64,000 bases of DNA from Flavobacterium geliluteum (GTDB lineage: Bacteria; Bacteroidota; Bacteroidia; Flavobacteriales; Flavobacteriaceae): positions 1 to 64,000 of the forward strand of contig NZ_JAGFBV010000019.1 of the NCBI RefSeq assembly GCF_017948595.1, written 5' to 3'. The notes under the pieces are model-generated. The model was not told the origin of the DNA. It saw nothing but the letters and a program-made list of their open reading frames with translations, and did no database searches. How positions within the stretch are numbered: the stretch's first letter is position 1; the number at the start of each line of letters is the position of its first letter. Shown here piece by piece: positions 63,358-64,000 of this stretch. The position numbers were made by a program, and so were the translations under genes.

Positions 63358-64000
63358 TTATAAACTTACATTTAATCCAATTGATATCACTTTAGCACGT
63401 GGTGTTCCATTAATATCTACTCCAGACGTTTCCATTTCAGGATTTATACCTTTATAGTCAGAAATCAACCAGATATTTTGTCCTTGAGCAAAAATTCTAA
63501 AGTTATCTACTCCAATTTTATCCATCAACATTTTAGGCAATGTATAACCTATACTTATGTTATCAAGTGAGATAAAATCACCTTTCTCAACAAAACGAGT
63601 ACTTGCACTTCCAGTAAGATTTGTAAATGTATTAGTACTTGCATACAATCTTGGTGTCCATCCATCTCCAGGATTGTCAACACTTTGCCATCTTCCTAAA
63701 ATCTCTGTTCCATTGTTATTAAAGTTTTGATTCATTAACTCTCTTCTAGTAGCGTTGAAAATTTTATTTCCTCCACTAAATCTAAACATGAAACCAAAAT
63801 CAAAACTTTTGTATTTCATATTAGATGATACAGAACCAAAATAAGTTGGCAAAGTATTTCCTAATATTTTCTTGTCAGCAGTCACTAAAGAAGAGGCACT
63901 TGCAGTATTCATAGCAGCCGCAGGATTATTTGGATCGAATGTAAAATAAGTTTGTGTATTAAGATTACCTTGTACTAAACTACCATTCGCTTTATAATAA
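63358..64000 (-). CDS. SusC/RagA TonB-dependent transporter, C-terminal part (runs off the right edge)
   Basis: The frame is open from the window edge to the stop at 63358, giving about 213 residues of the C-terminal barrel. Typical features are YKSFDFGFMFRFSGGNKIFN, NFNNNGTEILGRWQSVDNPG, the strand FISLDNISIGYTLP, RIFAQGQNIWLISDYKGINPE and the final KVISIGLNVSL. SusC proteins import SusD-bound oligomers across the outer membrane using TonB energy. The N-terminal plug and signal peptide lie beyond the window. Confidence 0.94.
   Translation of the reverse strand, partial: YYKANGSLVQGNLNTQTYFTFDPNNPAAAMNTASASSLVTADKKILGNTLPTYFGSVSSNMKYKSFDFGFMFRFSGGNKIFNATRRELMNQNFNNNGTEILGRWQSVDNPGDGWTPRLYASTNTFTNLTGSASTRFVEKGDFISLDNISIGYTLPKMLMDKIGVDNFRIFAQGQNIWLISDYKGINPEMETSGVDINGTPRAKVISIGLNVSL

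Noticed and set aside
1..64000. CRISPR array, prophage, rRNA operon or riboswitch
   Set aside because: I saw no regularly spaced repeats, phage structural genes or rRNA, and no leader I could match to a known riboswitch.

Overview
The window is a piece of a Flavobacterium-like chromosome (phylum Bacteroidota). The evidence is the very low GC content, the near absence of Shine-Dalgarno sequences, promoters of the TTTG / TAnnTTTG type, a SusC/SusD pair at the right edge, and proteins (RpoB, RpoC, EF-Tu, S21, aconitases) that read like Flavobacterium sequences. Everything here comes from reading the sequence; no database search was possible.

Left part (1-12.7 kb). A 36-codon reading-frame tail, probably the end of a transposase, enters from the left edge and is followed by a luciferase-like oxidoreductase. 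Next is a complete potassium-uptake locus: a sigma-54-dependent response regulator, a small DUF7674-like protein, two tiny membrane peptides (one is KdpF), kdpA, kdpB, kdpC, an outer-membrane barrel protein, a KdpD sensor lacking its kinase half, and a separate HAMP/PAS histidine kinase. Nearly every spacer in this locus holds an inverted repeat. Some belong to families whose stems change in a compensated way between copies.

12.9-23 kb. A LexA-like S24 repressor is divergent from a DNA-damage tolerance operon: umuD, umuC, a DnaQ-type exonuclease fused to a GIY-YIG nuclease, and an AlkB-type dioxygenase. After that come a DUF1810 protein, an amino-acid permease, two small proteins of unknown function and a LysM-NlpC/P60 cell-wall hydrolase. 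Three copies of one structured element (8377, 18333, 23091) have compensating stem changes and are probably Flavo-1-type RNAs.

23-35 kb. Two different aconitases (AcnA-like and AcnB) lie in tandem, followed by a MoxR ATPase, a SurA-like periplasmic chaperone/isomerase, a lipoprotein alpha-amylase strikingly similar to those of hyperthermophilic archaea, and release factor 3.

35-50.8 kb, all on the minus strand. This is the core expression cluster, in transcription order: rpsU, xerC, hpf, tRNA-Thr(TGT), tRNA-Tyr, tRNA-Thr(GGT), tuf, tRNA-Trp, secE, nusG, rplK, rplA, rplJ, rplL, rpoB, rpoC, then a DUF3467 protein. Several hairpins punctuate it, including a terminator-like attenuator between rplL and rpoB. 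rpsU carries a near-perfect Shine-Dalgarno sequence, exceptional for this phylum.

50.8-64 kb. A very AT-rich two-gene insert encodes a lipoprotein with a glycine-rich hydrophobic core and a four-helix membrane protein. It is followed by an acyl-CoA dehydrogenase, a helix-hairpin-helix protein, a second amino-acid permease, PspC-like and DUF2851 proteins, a 3'-5' exonuclease broken by a frameshift in a TA run, a cysteine/cystathionine synthase with CBS domains, a large putative porin, and a SusD lipoprotein with the 3' end of its SusC partner running off the window.
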